A program made the position numbers and the translations under genes. Shown here in pieces: positions 5,861 to 11,767 of a stretch of 14,280 nucleotides of DNA. Positions within the stretch are counted from its first letter, which is position 1. Each line of letters starts with the position of its first letter. Source of the stretch: JABHQR01 sp043812455 (GTDB lineage: Archaea > Nanobdellota > Nanobdellia > Woesearchaeales > GW2011-AR9); NCBI GenBank assembly GCA_043812455.1, contig JBDRMB010000028.1:1-14280 (forward strand). Reading direction: 5' to 3'. The notes below the pieces were generated by a model, which saw only the letters and a list, made by a program, of their open reading frames with translations, was not told where the DNA came from and made no database searches.

Positions 5861-6994
5861 ATGAAACATGTTTTACAAATTGGTGTTATTATTTTGATTA
5901 TAACCTTTTTAATCAGTTGTTCTGGTTGTTCAACTGGCCGAGATGATCAAACTGAACTAGCACCTTCAGAACTAGAAAAACCATTCCCAAAAGAAGAATT
6001 GTGTGGAAACAATTTCTGTGATGATGTTGAATTTGATATTGGAAATTGTCCAGAAGATTGTGCTGATGTTGATGAAGGTGTTGTATATTTGGGACTAATG
6101 ATCCATCTAGAAGGTTGGGAAGAACCAGACGGTAGTGTTGATGAAATTAAATATTATGCTTGGACTGATCGAGCAAAAGAATTAGCAACAGTTTTGGAAG
6201 AATATGATGCTAAAGGAACTTTTGAAGCCCATCACGAATTAGTTCTTGCTAGTGAATTGTATGGAGACGATACTTTAAACGAATTGTATGGTCGAGGTCA
6301 TGGCATTGGCGTTCATGCTGATCTTGGTGGTCCTGGTTCTAAATTTGAAGGTTATACTACTGAAGATATGACTTCTGATATGGAAGAAATGAGAGTTGAC
6401 ATGGAAAGAATCACTGGTTTAGATATCAGACACGTTTCTGGGATTTGTTCAGAGGTTGACTGGGTTCAAGCGGCACTTGACGCTGGTTATGAATTTACAA
6501 CTGGCGGAGTTATGATGTGTGGTTTATCATTAGATGAAAAAAATATTCCTGCAGGTTACACCAGAAAAGATTTTCTTGAGGATTATCATGGAATTCTTCC
6601 AGACAGCGTTGAAGAAAGACTTCATCCTTGGAGAGCAGCTACTGGTACTGACTGGTTAACCCCTGCTGAAGAAGGATTAGTTATTTTAGCATCTGATGGT
6701 GTAATTGAAGGTATGTACGAACAATATGGTGGAAATTCAGGCCATATGACTGATCAATTCAACCAAGATGATATAGATCAATTTATCAGTTCGTTGGAAG
6801 AATCAATTTCATTATCAAGGTCTGACCGAGTTAACCAAATGTATGTGGCAGTCAGTATTGGCAATGGTATGGACGAAAGTGTAACAAGAGATTGGTTAGA
6901 AGCAATTGAACCTTATGTAGAGTCAGGTCAAGTTGAGTGGAAGACGTTGCCAGAAATCTATGATGCATATGTTGCTTGGGAAGCAACAATCTAA
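5861..6994 (+). CDS. NodB-like polysaccharide deacetylase lipoprotein
   Basis: The frame opens at GTG 5852, but that codon lies within the ribosome binding site GGTGAT (5851-5856). ATG 5861 has usable spacing and gives 377 residues (ATG 5858 is possible). Residues 1-19 are a signal peptide with lipobox F-L-I-S-C (C20). A short cysteine motif, C48-G-N-x-x-C53 with C63-P-E-D-C67, marks a small metal- or disulfide-stabilised module common in DPANN surface proteins. Residues of about 74-370 resemble a NodB-type barrel: strand Y-L-G-L-M-I-H-L-E, K-G-T-F-E-A-H-H, the G-H-G-I-G-V-H motif (H147, H152) and a later R-H-V-S-G with A-x-D-A-G-Y. The canonical T-F-D-D-G motif is absent, and the usual second His of the H-x-x-x-H metal pair is replaced by other residues, so activity is uncertain. 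It probably acts on surface glycans. Confidence 0.65.
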   Translation: MKHVLQIGVIILIITFLISCSGCSTGRDDQTELAPSELEKPFPKEELCGNNFCDDVEFDIGNCPEDCADVDEGVVYLGLMIHLEGWEEPDGSVDEIKYYAWTDRAKELATVLEEYDAKGTFEAHHELVLASELYGDDTLNELYGRGHGIGVHADLGGPGSKFEGYTTEDMTSDMEEMRVDMERITGLDIRHVSGICSEVDWVQAALDAGYEFTTGGVMMCGLSLDEKNIPAGYTRKDFLEDYHGILPDSVEERLHPWRAATGTDWLTPAEEGLVILASDGVIEGMYEQYGGNSGHMTDQFNQDDIDQFISSLEESISLSRSDRVNQMYVAVSIGNGMDESVTRDWLEAIEPYVESGQVEWKTLPEIYDAYVAWEATI

Positions 6995-7006
6995 TTTAAT
7001 TTTTTC

Positions 7007-7348
7007 TTATTTATATCCAAACAATTTATTGTACTGTTTATGATCAACTATACTTAACACAAAAGCAAAAATTTCTATTCTGTTTCCTTCAAGGGTGTAA
7101 AGAAGTCGCCAATAGTTTGAAAGTTCAACTCTGTAAAGATTTTGAATGCCGATCTTTTGAAAAGTTTTTGGGATTAGTTTTTTTGCAATAGGATCTCCTA
7201 ACTGTGGATTTTCTTTCAGGATGGTTATTACCCTGTTAATAGATTTTAAAAGAATTTGAGATTCCTTATTATCTCTTTTCTTTAATTCCAGATAACTATT
7301 TTTAGCTTGTCCTTTCAACAAAACTCTAACTTCTTTACCAGTAAACAA
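7007..7348 (-). CDS. RelE/ParE-family toxin
   Basis: The protein (113 residues from TTG 7348) has the RelE-like fold pattern: two N-terminal helices (Y-L-E-L-K-K-R and I-L-L-K-S-I-N-R-V-I-T-I-L-K-E-N-P), then P-I-A-K-K-L-I-P, then strands L-Y-R-V-E-L-S-N-Y-W-R-L-L-Y-T-L and R-I-E-I-F-A-F-V. It ends in the characteristic D-H-K-Q-Y-N-K-L-F-G-Y-K. Family members are ribosome-dependent mRNA endonucleases. No ATG is available near the N-terminus. TTG 7354 lies inside the ribosome binding site GAGGTT (complement of 7354-7359), so TTG 7348, 5-6 nt after it, is the better start. The gene directly follows the putative antitoxin; its ribosome binding site overlaps the end of that gene. Basic residues R and K in the strands fit RNA contact. 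Confidence 0.75.
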   Translation of the reverse strand: MFTGKEVRVLLKGQAKNSYLELKKRDNKESQILLKSINRVITILKENPQLGDPIAKKLIPKTFQKIGIQNLYRVELSNYWRLLYTLEGNRIEIFAFVLSIVDHKQYNKLFGYK

Positions 7349-7350
7349 TT

Positions 7351-7662
7351 TCAAACCTCTAATGTATCTTCAAACATTTCTTTCAAATGTTTGGGTTCAG
7401 AATAAATCCATTGAACACCTTTAGGGCCATAAATAATCTTTCCACTTTTCCAAAGATAATCTAAAATTACCTGTAAAGTTTGGTGCATAATTTGTTTTGG
7501 CAATTGTTTTTTTAATTCAGAAATTTTTATTGGCAAATCTCGATGTTCTTTGAGAAAATCTTCTACCATTAAAACAGTACTTAGGTTAGGATACCTTTTA
7601 GTTTTATTATCTTCTCTGTGGATAACTTCAGTTTCTGTAAATTTAATAGCTTCTGTTGTCAT
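7351..7662 (-). CDS. Putative winged-helix antitoxin partner of the RelE-like toxin
   Basis: The frame continues to a TTG at 7674, but ATG 7662 is the natural start and gives 103 residues. Residues of about 48-88 look like a winged helix: I-S-E-L-K-K-Q-L-P-x-x-I-M-H-Q-T-L-Q-V-I-L-D-Y-L-W-K-S-G-K-I-I-Y followed by a wing, G-P-K-G-V-Q-W-I-Y. The C-terminal tail E-P-K-H-L-K-E-M-F-E-D-T-L-E-V is acidic and could wrap the toxin. The position directly before a RelE-like toxin, with the stop codon overlapping the toxin's ribosome binding site, supports the antitoxin role. It is not one of the classical RelB, PHD or AbrB antitoxins. The alternative is a small DNA-binding protein that only regulates the toxin gene. 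Confidence 0.6.
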   Translation of the reverse strand: MTTEAIKFTETEVIHREDNKTKRYPNLSTVLMVEDFLKEHRDLPIKISELKKQLPKQIMHQTLQVILDYLWKSGKIIYGPKGVQWIYSEPKHLKEMFEDTLEV

Positions 7663-7668
7663 TTTATT

Positions 7669-7680
7669 TATCAATTGATA
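7669..7680. promoter_or_regulatory. Palindromic putative operator of the toxin-antitoxin operon
   Basis: tatcaattgata is a perfect 12-bp palindrome between the TATA box (7698-7705) and the antitoxin ATG (7662), covering the expected transcription start near 7674. Toxin-antitoxin operons are usually autoregulated at such sites. Palindromes of this length do occur by chance in AT-rich DNA, so position is the main support. Confidence 0.4.
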
Positions 7681-7697
7681 TCTAAAAAGTATCGGAA

Positions 7698-7705
7698 TAT
7701 ATAAA
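7698..7705 (-). promoter_or_regulatory. TATA box of the toxin-antitoxin operon
   Basis: The minus strand reads TTTATATA, predicting a start near 7674, about 12 nt before the antitoxin ATG. It begins only 9 nt after the stop of the upstream regulator gene. Confidence 0.65.
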
Positions 7706-7713
7706 CTTTGTGC

Positions 7714-8385
7714 TTATTTATTCAATTTTTCTCGGATAGCTAAAACTAAGAAATATATTGCAATTGTTGCCATACTTCCCAAAAAGAACCATAACGCAAT
7801 GTCTCCAAGGAAGTTCCATTGATTGTAAGCACCAGTACCAACATCAACACAAGTCCTTACTGCTTCTGGGGCACTATTACTTAATAAGGGTGCAACAGTA
7901 TCATCAACTGCTTCTTCAGCAAGATCCATTTCAACTTCTTGCATGACGCCCGATTCTGCCATAACTTTACCAATTTGCACAGTCCCTTGGCCAATTATCT
8001 GAACAAACTTGATAATTGCACTTATTCCTAACATAATTCCTGCTACTGGTAAAATTGATTTCAGTTTTGCTTTCAAGCCAGAAACTTTTCTTGGTGTGAT
8101 AATAATATATTTGTTAGCCAATTTGTAATGGTTAATTTCTCGGCCTTTGGCACTATAAGTAAATTCTTCAGCTACAATTAAACTTGCTTCTTGTAACTTT
8201 TGTAAGTGGTAATGCACAGTAGAAATTGGTATATTAAGATCTTCAGATAATTGTGATTCGGTGGCAGTATCTTTATCTGCTAAATAATTTAAGATTTTTC
8301 TACTAGTACCGCTAGTGATAGTTTCCGCTAGCTTTTTAGTCTGTTTATCGTTCAGATCAACCAACAAAAGGTTTGATTTTGCCAT
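7714..8385 (-). CDS. Membrane-anchored ArsR-like winged-helix regulator
   Basis: Residues of about 15-98 form a winged helix-turn-helix: I-T-S-G-T-S-R-K-I-L-N-Y-L-A-D, then T-E-S-Q-L-S-E-D-L-N-I-P, recognition helix I-S-T-V-H-Y-H-L-Q-K-L (54-64) and a wing near Y-S-A-K-G-R-E-I-N-H-Y-K-L. Two membrane helices follow at about 111-131 and 194-216, enclosing a 60-residue acidic loop with one Cys (C179). With the DNA-binding domain in the cytoplasm the loop would face outside and could sense an external signal. This layout of a one-component, membrane-tethered ArsR-type regulator is common in archaea. The mRNA is probably leaderless: TTAAATAA is centred about 25 nt before ATG 8385 and there is no ribosome binding site. 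Its targets are unknown; the divergent GNAT gene is a candidate, although the 163-bp element now separates them. Confidence 0.8.
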   Translation of the reverse strand: MAKSNLLLVDLNDKQTKKLAETITSGTSRKILNYLADKDTATESQLSEDLNIPISTVHYHLQKLQEASLIVAEEFTYSAKGREINHYKLANKYIIITPRKVSGLKAKLKSILPVAGIMLGISAIIKFVQIIGQGTVQIGKVMAESGVMQEVEMDLAEEAVDDTVAPLLSNSAPEAVRTCVDVGTGAYNQWNFLGDIALWFFLGSMATIAIYFLVLAIREKLNK

Positions 8386-8405
8386 TGTTATATTGCTAAA
8401 TAAGG

Positions 8406-8413
8406 TTATTTAA
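8406..8413 (-). promoter_or_regulatory. TATA box of the membrane regulator gene (leaderless)
   Basis: The minus strand reads TTAAATAA, centred about 25 nt before ATG 8385. Confidence 0.5.
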
Positions 8414-8440
8414 GAAGGTTTTGATAATTTTGAACGAAGT

Positions 8441-8449
8441 TGAAGTTAA
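8441..8449 (+). repeat. 9-bp target-site duplication, left copy (right copy 8613-8621)
   Basis: tgaagttaa is found directly on both sides of the 163-bp element. A ninth-base-exact duplication outside perfect terminal inverted repeats is the mark of transposition. The following g at 8450 and 8622 makes the exact border ambiguous by one base. Confidence 0.75.
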
Positions 8450-8612
8450 GGGTATGTCCCAAGAGTCCACCAGCATCAGTAAAAATGCCTTTTGGTTTAA
8501 CTGTGAGTGCGTTGCGAGGGGTTGCTCCCTACGGGAACGCAGCACCTTATAATTTAAGAATCAAGCATTTTTAAGCTGGTGGTCGAGCGTTAGCGAAACT
8601 TGGGACATACCC
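8450..8612. mobile_element. MITE-like hairpin element with 14-bp terminal inverted repeats
   Basis: The 163-bp element begins gggtatgtcccaag (8450-8463) and ends with its exact complement (8599-8612). It is flanked by 9-bp direct repeats and contains no gene. Nested inside are more complementary pairs on the same axis: 8467-8474 with 8575-8582, 8481-8488 with 8565-8572, 8507-8513 with 8536-8545 (bulged) and an apical stem 8517-8521 with 8526-8530 around ttgc. The whole element can therefore fold into one long hairpin. G+C is 77 of 163 (47 percent), well above the surrounding AT-rich DNA. It is inserted between two divergent leaderless promoters without touching either TATA box. The parent transposase cannot be named; a 9-bp duplication occurs with several IS families. 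It may use a transposase encoded elsewhere in the genome. Confidence 0.8.
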
Positions 8613-8621
8613 TGAAGTTAA
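8613..8621 (+). repeat. 9-bp target-site duplication, right copy
   Basis: Second copy of tgaagttaa, directly after the right terminal inverted repeat and 6 nt before the TATA box of the GNAT gene. Confidence 0.75.
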
Positions 8622-8627
8622 GTAAGG

Positions 8628-8635
8628 TTTAAATA
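8628..8635 (+). promoter_or_regulatory. TATA box of the GNAT gene (leaderless)
   Basis: tttaaata is centred about 26 nt before ATG 8658 and no ribosome binding site is present. The factor-B recognition region just upstream partly overlaps the target duplication of the inserted element. Confidence 0.6.
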
Positions 8636-8657
8636 TTCTCTTTTATTATTAACTTTT

Positions 8658-9179
8658 ATGATAATCAAAGCAAAAAACTTTACATTACGCCCACCAAAGA
8701 AGTCAGATGCTAAAAGTTATTATGAAAATAAGAACGACCCAATTATTGAGAAAAGTTTTTATCATTTCAGATATCCTTATTCTTTAGAAAAAGCCAAGAA
8801 ATATCTAAAAAAAATTATTTCTGAAAATAAAACGAAAAAAGGTAGAAGTAAAGACATTTTTATCATCGAAGTTGGAGGAAAAGCTGTTGGAGAGATAGGT
8901 TTAGAAGAAATCCTTCCAGAATTAAGAGCAAAACTATTTTACTGGATTGGAAAAGATTATCGTAAGAAAGGTATTGTAACGGAAGCTGTTAAGTTAATAG
9001 CTAAACATGGATTTGAAAAGCATAAATTAAGAAGGATTTATGCTTGGGGAAGGACTTACAATAAGGCATCAGCGAGAGTTTTAGAAAAAGCAGGTTTTAA
9101 GTTAGAAGGGATCATGAAAAAGAATTTTCTTAAAGATGGAAAGTATTCTGATGATTTTATTTATGCTAAAGTAAGATAA
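8658..9179 (+). CDS. GNAT-family N-acetyltransferase (RimJ/RimL-like)
   Basis: This 173-residue protein has the full GNAT layout. Strand F-T-L-R-P-P-K-K-S-D-A (8-18) is the start typical of the RimJ/RimL group. E-V-G-G-K-A-V-G-E-I-G-L is strands 2-3, and Y-W-I-G-K-D-Y-R-K-K-G-I-V-T-E-A is motif A with the acetyl-CoA pyrophosphate loop. L-R-R-I-Y-A-W with N-K-A-S-A-R-V-L-E-K-A-G-F-K-L-E-G is motif B with the conserved N-x-x-S and K-A-G-F. Enzymes of this group acetylate protein N-termini, small amines or antibiotics; the substrate cannot be told from sequence. It is basic and Lys-rich, with no signal peptide, so cytosolic. It stands alone, divergent from the membrane regulator and convergent with the DUF4349 gene. 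Confidence 0.9.
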   Translation: MIIKAKNFTLRPPKKSDAKSYYENKNDPIIEKSFYHFRYPYSLEKAKKYLKKIISENKTKKGRSKDIFIIEVGGKAVGEIGLEEILPELRAKLFYWIGKDYRKKGIVTEAVKLIAKHGFEKHKLRRIYAWGRTYNKASARVLEKAGFKLEGIMKKNFLKDGKYSDDFIYAKVR

Positions 9180-9184
9180 TCAAC

Positions 9185-9217
9185 AAAAACAAAAAATAGA
9201 AAATAAAAAAAGAAAAA
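9185..9217 (-). terminator. T-rich terminator of the DUF4349 gene
   Basis: On the minus strand the 33 nt after the stop are nearly all pyrimidine with several T-runs (complement of A-runs at 9191-9196, 9204-9210 and 9212-9216). It lies between convergent genes; on the plus strand it is A-rich and would not stop GNAT transcripts. Confidence 0.5.
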
Positions 9218-10114
9218 TTACTTTTTCTTACTTTTGTTCTTTCGAACTCTTTTAACAACAAACCATACTAATAATGCAATTATTGCCCAAGGTATAACCC
9301 AGAACAATAGACTCAATACATCATTAACACTGCTAATCAAACTTCTAACTAGATCTCCTAATCCAATTAATGCAATGTTAGCATAACTTGATTGTTCTTC
9401 TTGCATACCAAAGTAAATTGTAGAATAACTTACCTGTGCGTCTTTGTTTTCTAAAGCTTCTTCATAGTATGCAATAGTTCTTTCAATGTCAAAGATTTTA
9501 TCAGTCAAATCAATCTTGTCACTGATATCATTAGTTTCAGTGTACATTTCTTCATATCTAGCTAACCGTGCTTGTTCAGTTGCCAAACTTTGTTCTAAAT
9601 CAAGATAACTTTCAGTTATATCTCTTGCACTTTCACTGAAAGAAGTAACTTCACCTAATTCTTTCAGTTGAACAACTAAATCATCATACTCTCCAGCTTC
9701 GACTTTGATTGTATAATAACCGTAATAGTAAGATGCAATTCCTTCACCATATCTGTTAACATTTTCATTTAAGATGTAACCATCTGCAACATTAATTAGT
9801 GATTTCAAACTATCAGAAGCTTCAGAAAACTCTCCACGTTCAATCTCTGTGTAAAGATTTCCGGTTTTAGTTATCAGTCGTTCTTCAACTTCTGGTGCAA
9901 AACTTTCATCAGGATAATAATATCCACCACTTCTAGCATATTGGACATCTTCTACGGCCATTTCTGCAACAGCATAATCATACCCACCATAACTTTTACT
10001 TAACACTCCGGTACTAGTAACATTAAGGAATGTTGGTACTAAGAATAAAACAAGTACAACTAAAACAATCAGCCAGTTTTCTTTTATTTTTTTGAATTGA
10101 TCTTTAAATCCCAT
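9218..10114 (-). CDS. DUF4349-domain membrane protein
   Basis: The 298-residue protein has an N-terminal membrane anchor (about 14-30) and an extracytoplasmic region with the DUF4349 pattern: L-I-T-K-T-G-N-L-Y-T-E-I, D-S-L-K-S-L-I-N-V-A-D-G-Y-I, Y-Y-T-I-K-V-E-A-G-E-Y-D-D-L-V-V-Q-L-K-E-L-G-E-V and S-E-S-A-R-D-I-T-E-S-Y-L-D-L-E. A coiled coil runs from about 165 to 220, followed by a strand Q-V-S-Y-S-T-I-Y-F. A second membrane helix at about 269-287 is followed by a very basic tail, V-K-R-V-R-K-N-K-S-K-K-K. The order anchor, domain, coiled coil, anchor is normal for this family of unknown function, found as lipoproteins in bacteria and membrane proteins in archaea. GAGGTT (complement of 10121-10126) is 6 nt before ATG 10114. 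A Tyr/Gly-rich stretch (42-66) precedes the domain. Confidence 0.85.
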   Translation of the reverse strand: MGFKDQFKKIKENWLIVLVVLVLFLVPTFLNVTSTGVLSKSYGGYDYAVAEMAVEDVQYARSGGYYYPDESFAPEVEERLITKTGNLYTEIERGEFSEASDSLKSLINVADGYILNENVNRYGEGIASYYYGYYTIKVEAGEYDDLVVQLKELGEVTSFSESARDITESYLDLEQSLATEQARLARYEEMYTETNDISDKIDLTDKIFDIERTIAYYEEALENKDAQVSYSTIYFGMQEEQSSYANIALIGLGDLVRSLISSVNDVLSLLFWVIPWAIIALLVWFVVKRVRKNKSKKK

Positions 10115-10208
10115 TTTTGTAACCTCATTTAGTTAATTTATTTTGTTTCATTGAATTTTCTTAAACTATGTTTAATTAAGCTTAACACTACAAAGAATAC
10201 TATTTTAG

Positions 10209-10216
10209 TATATAAA
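10209..10216 (-). promoter_or_regulatory. TATA box of the DUF4349 gene
   Basis: The minus strand reads TTTATATA. The start would be near 10185, leaving a leader of about 70 nt, the longest in the window. No stable hairpin is evident in it. Confidence 0.5.
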
Positions 10217-10245
10217 CATTAAGAATGGTTTAAGTTGAGTTGAAG

Positions 10246-10282
10246 TTAAAAAAAAGTAAAGTTAAGAATAAAAACAAAAATC
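10246..10282 (-). terminator. T-rich terminator of aspS
   Basis: Directly after the aspS stop on the minus strand come T-rich tracts, including a run of eight T (complement of 10248-10255). Confidence 0.5.
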
Positions 10283-11590
10283 CTAAGGCAACATCCTGTC
10301 AGGATCTCTAGGCAACAGAACAGCTTCACGAACATTGTCTAGATTCAATAACCTTTGCGTAATCCGATCAAGTCCGAAACCGATTCCACCGTGCGGCGGC
10401 ATTCCAAACTTAAACAGTTCAACATACTTTTCCATCAAATCTAGGTTTAAACCTTTCTCATTAGCCTGTGCACGTAATTGTTCTAACCTGTGTTCACGCT
10501 GTCCACCTGTACAAATTTCTACACCTTTATACAACAGATCAAAAGATTTAGTTTCTTTAGATTCTGTGTCTGGTTTCATATGATAAAATGGCCGAACTTC
10601 CCATGGGAATTTTGTCAGGAATACAAAATCACAACCATACTTATCTTTTACAATTTTACCCAATAGTTCTTCACCTTCAGGATCAAGATCATCATCTTCA
10701 GAATATTTCTTACCACGATCAGCTAACATCTTTTTAGCATCTTCCATTGAAATTCGTGGAATTTCTTTAGGAGCGTTCAATACAACTCCCAATCTTTCCA
10801 AATCAAAAGCAGCTTCTTCTTTCAATCGACCTAGTAAATTTTTAATCATCAGTTCAGCAAAATCCATCAATTCATTTTCATTTTCAATGAACGCCATTTC
10901 ACAATCGACACCAGTAAACTCTGCTAAGTGTCTAGTGGTGTGTGACTTCTCTGCTCTGAATACTGGAGCAATTTCATAAACACGTTCTAAACCAGCAGCC
11001 ATGAACATCTGTTTATAGATCTGTGGTGATTGAGCAAGATATGCATCTTTGCCAAAATAATTTAATGTGAAAATTTCTGCACCAGATTCTACACCTAAAC
11101 TGGTTATCTTAGGAGTATTTACATTAGTAAATCCATTAGATTCAAAGAAATCTATCAAAATCTTAGCAATCTTACTTCGAATTTTAAAGATTGCCTGCTT
11201 GTTCAAATTCCGAACATCTAAGAATCGATAATCTAACCTTGTATCTAAGTTAGAATTGCTTTTATCTGTGTTGTCTAAAGGTAGTGGAACTTCAGATAAA
11301 TTAACAATATCTAATTTACTAATAACAACTTCAATTCCCCAACGTGATTCTTTATTTTCTTTTGGAGTTCCAATAATCTCAACTACAGATTCTTTAGTAA
11401 GATCATCAATTTTGTTGAAATCAAGTTCTTCCGTTTTAGATTTTAAAGCAATAGTTTGCATATCACCAGTATAATCACGAAGAATTATGAATTTGATTTT
11501 GTTCAAGTTACGAACTTCTTGTACCCACCCTTTTAGTAGGACTTCAGACCCTATATTATCCTTAAGATTCTTAATAAGTATTCTTTTCAT
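10283..11590 (-). CDS. aspS: Aspartyl-tRNA synthetase, archaeal type
   Basis: AspRS charges tRNA-Asp with aspartate. The frame stays open to 11707, but the family start is at M-K-R-I-L-I-K-N-L (ATG 11590), which gives 435 residues, the usual archaeal length. A TATA box lies 30 nt before it, so the extra 39 codons are not coding. The N-terminal OB fold covers about 13-105 (L-L-K-G-W-V-Q-E-V-R). The class II core shows Q-S-P-Q (187-190), motif 2 F-R-A-E with R220-H221, G-G-Q-R-E-H (362-367) and motif 3 G-F-G-L-D-R (404-409). There is no bacterial GAD insertion. At the position that separates strict from relaxed archaeal enzymes (Trp26 in Thermococcus, from memory) this protein has Q24, so whether it also charges tRNA-Asn is undecided. 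Archaea lacking AsnRS use this enzyme with GatCAB. Confidence 0.95.
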   Translation of the reverse strand: MKRILIKNLKDNIGSEVLLKGWVQEVRNLNKIKFIILRDYTGDMQTIALKSKTEELDFNKIDDLTKESVVEIIGTPKENKESRWGIEVVISKLDIVNLSEVPLPLDNTDKSNSNLDTRLDYRFLDVRNLNKQAIFKIRSKIAKILIDFFESNGFTNVNTPKITSLGVESGAEIFTLNYFGKDAYLAQSPQIYKQMFMAAGLERVYEIAPVFRAEKSHTTRHLAEFTGVDCEMAFIENENELMDFAELMIKNLLGRLKEEAAFDLERLGVVLNAPKEIPRISMEDAKKMLADRGKKYSEDDDLDPEGEELLGKIVKDKYGCDFVFLTKFPWEVRPFYHMKPDTESKETKSFDLLYKGVEICTGGQREHRLEQLRAQANEKGLNLDLMEKYVELFKFGMPPHGGIGFGLDRITQRLLNLDNVREAVLLPRDPDRMLP

Positions 11591-11616
11591 TGTGCTTTTA
11601 TCGTAATCTATGGAGG

Positions 11617-11623
11617 TATTTAA
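11617..11623 (-). promoter_or_regulatory. TATA box of aspS (leaderless)
   Basis: The minus strand reads TTAAATA, centred 30 nt before ATG 11590, with no ribosome binding site between. This decides the start codon. Confidence 0.5.
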
Positions 11624-11652
11624 TGTTTTTGTTTCAAATAAGACGCGAATGA

Positions 11653-11700
11653 AAAAGGGGGCAGAATTTGAGCTTAAATTTGCTTGAAATTGGCCCTTTT
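11653..11700. repeat. Imperfect 48-bp palindrome between aspS and the divergent lipoprotein gene
   Basis: aaaaggg (11653-11659) pairs with ccctttt (11694-11700), and inner aattt (11665-11669) pairs with aaatt (11687-11691), with short mismatches between. It lies upstream of both TATA boxes (11617-11623 minus, 11712-11719 plus), so it is more likely a protein-binding site or structural feature than part of either mRNA. Confidence 0.35.
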
Positions 11701-11711
11701 CGACCAAAAAA

Positions 11712-11719
11712 TTTATAAA
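11712..11719 (+). promoter_or_regulatory. TATA box of the SLT-like lipoprotein gene
   Basis: tttataaa predicts a start near 11743, leaving a leader of about 25 nt without an evident ribosome binding site before ATG 11768. Confidence 0.5.
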
Positions 11720-11767
11720 GCCAATACGCTACTAATAAGTAGTTAAAATAAGCACAAATACACTAAA

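Noticed and set aside
8450..8612. tRNA or other known RNA gene in the G+C-rich stretch
   Set aside because: The pairing is a single nested hairpin with no cloverleaf, and the exact terminal repeats with target duplication fit a mobile element better.
10241..10249. Third copy of tgaagttaa as another insertion scar
   Set aside because: No terminal repeat is next to it; a 9-mer of this composition can recur by chance.
10335..11474. Plus-strand open frames of 72-82 codons inside aspS
   Set aside because: They are antisense to conserved AspRS coding sequence, with no supporting signals.
11591..11707. 39-codon N-terminal extension of AspRS
   Set aside because: It precedes the normal family start, contains the TATA box, and has no ribosome binding site; it is upstream DNA.
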